From Clostridia bacterium (GTDB lineage Bacteria > Bacillota > Clostridia > Christensenellales > CAG-917): a DNA stretch of 15,032 nucleotides. The stretch is taken from contig CAAEDU010000019.1 in NCBI GenBank assembly GCA_900754695.1, forward strand, positions 1 through 15,032. Reading direction: 5' to 3'. Below the pieces are notes generated by a model. The model had not been told where the DNA came from, did not search any database, and was given only the letters and a program-made list of their open reading frames with translations. Positions 14,818 to 15,032 of the stretch are shown piece after piece. Numbering within the stretch: the first letter of the stretch is position 1; the number at the start of each line of letters is the position of its first letter. The translations under genes were made by a program, and so were the position numbers.

Positions 14818-14928
14818 ACTGACGGCGTCATTTAGATGAGATGCGCGAAAAAGCCCCTTCCGCAAAAGGGAGCGTACTAAGTCGTACGTGACCGCATTGC
14901 GGAACGGGGCTTTGACAAAGCAATTCGC
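14818..14928 (+). repeat. Complete copy of a structured hairpin repeat
   Basis: The 111-bp unit reads in order as follows. A 33-nt leader starts ACTGA and ends GCGCGAAA (14818-14850), 26/33 identical to 14947-14979. The left arm AAAGCCCCTTCCGCA is at 14850-14864. The tip motif GGAGCGTAC-N5-CGTACGTGA (14869-14891) has CGTAC and GTACG pairing around 6 nt. The right arm TGCGGAACGGGGCTTT (14898-14913) pairs with the left arm apart from one bulged base. The bulge GACAAAGCAA (14914-14923) follows, and TTCGC (14924-14928) pairs with GCGAA of the leader. Leader end, tip, bulge and TTCGC are shared with the copies at the window ends while the distal arms differ completely but stay paired. It could be a structured RNA or a small mobile hairpin element; the sequence alone does not decide. 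Confidence 0.85.
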
Positions 14929-14946
14929 CTGCTCTTACACTCGTTT

Positions 14947-15032
14947 ACTGAGCGCGATATTTCGATGAAGTGCGCGAAAGAGCCACTGTCAGGGAGCGGA
15001 GCGTACACGGACGTACGTGAGCACCATGACAG
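14947..15032 (+). repeat. Left portion of a structured hairpin repeat, cut by the window edge
   Basis: This copy starts 129 bp after the start of the complete copy, in the same orientation. It has the ACTGA...GCGCGAAA leader (14947-14979), left arm AGAGCCACTGTCA (14979-14991), tip motif GGAGCGTAC-N5-CGTACGTGA (14998-15020) and the beginning of the right arm. Its last 48 bases (14985-15032) are identical to bases 1-48. Joined to bases 49-70 it would give a complete unit of about 108 bp with perfectly paired arms. Confidence 0.85.

Noticed and set aside
1..15032. The window as a small circular plasmid
   Set aside because: The ends match over 48 bp, but the content is core chromosomal genes with no replication or mobilisation gene. 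A shared repeat at contig ends explains the match.
14773..15032. CRISPR array
   Set aside because: The units are over 100 bp, hairpin-shaped and unevenly spaced, with no short spacers and no cas genes.

Overview
The window looks like chromosomal DNA of a GC-rich, probably anaerobic Bacillota, most likely an uncultured member of the Clostridia. The grounds are gene content and order: ftsY, smc, rnc, plsX, rpmF, ackA, pta, tmcAL and ylbJ form the block common in Clostridia, ylbJ is a sporulation-linked membrane protein gene, and starts are preceded by strong GGAGG-type ribosome binding sites. The assignment below phylum level is inference.

Minus strand, 9099 down to 86: pta-ackA (acetyl-CoA to acetate, making ATP); rpmF (zinc-type ribosomal protein L32) behind a textbook sigma-A promoter and followed at once by an intrinsic terminator; plsX-rnc (acyl-phosphate synthesis and RNase III, overlapping by 11 bp); a second terminator; then smc-ftsY (chromosome organisation and co-translational membrane targeting), which abut without a gap. 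Two genes often present in this block, the DUF177/YceD gene before rpmF and acpP after plsX, are absent here.

Plus strand, 9200 to 14731: tmcAL (an acetate-using tRNA-Met acetylcytidine ligase), divergent from pta with back-to-back promoters whose -10 boxes overlap; a cytoplasmic family 3 glycoside hydrolase with inverted domain order; a terminator and a 399-bp gene-poor gap; ylbJ; and a small stand-alone protein with a sigma-region-4-like helix-turn-helix.

The most unusual material is non-coding. A structured repeat occurs at both window ends: one complete copy (14818-14928), a degenerate partial copy (14773-14809), a left portion running off the right edge (14947-15032) and a right portion at the left edge (1-80). 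The copies keep a tip motif and a 10-nt unpaired bulge while the stem arms change in a compensating way. The first and last 48 bases of the window are identical. The smc-rnc gap also holds a cluster of sequences identical to parS half-sites. Both are reported as leads.
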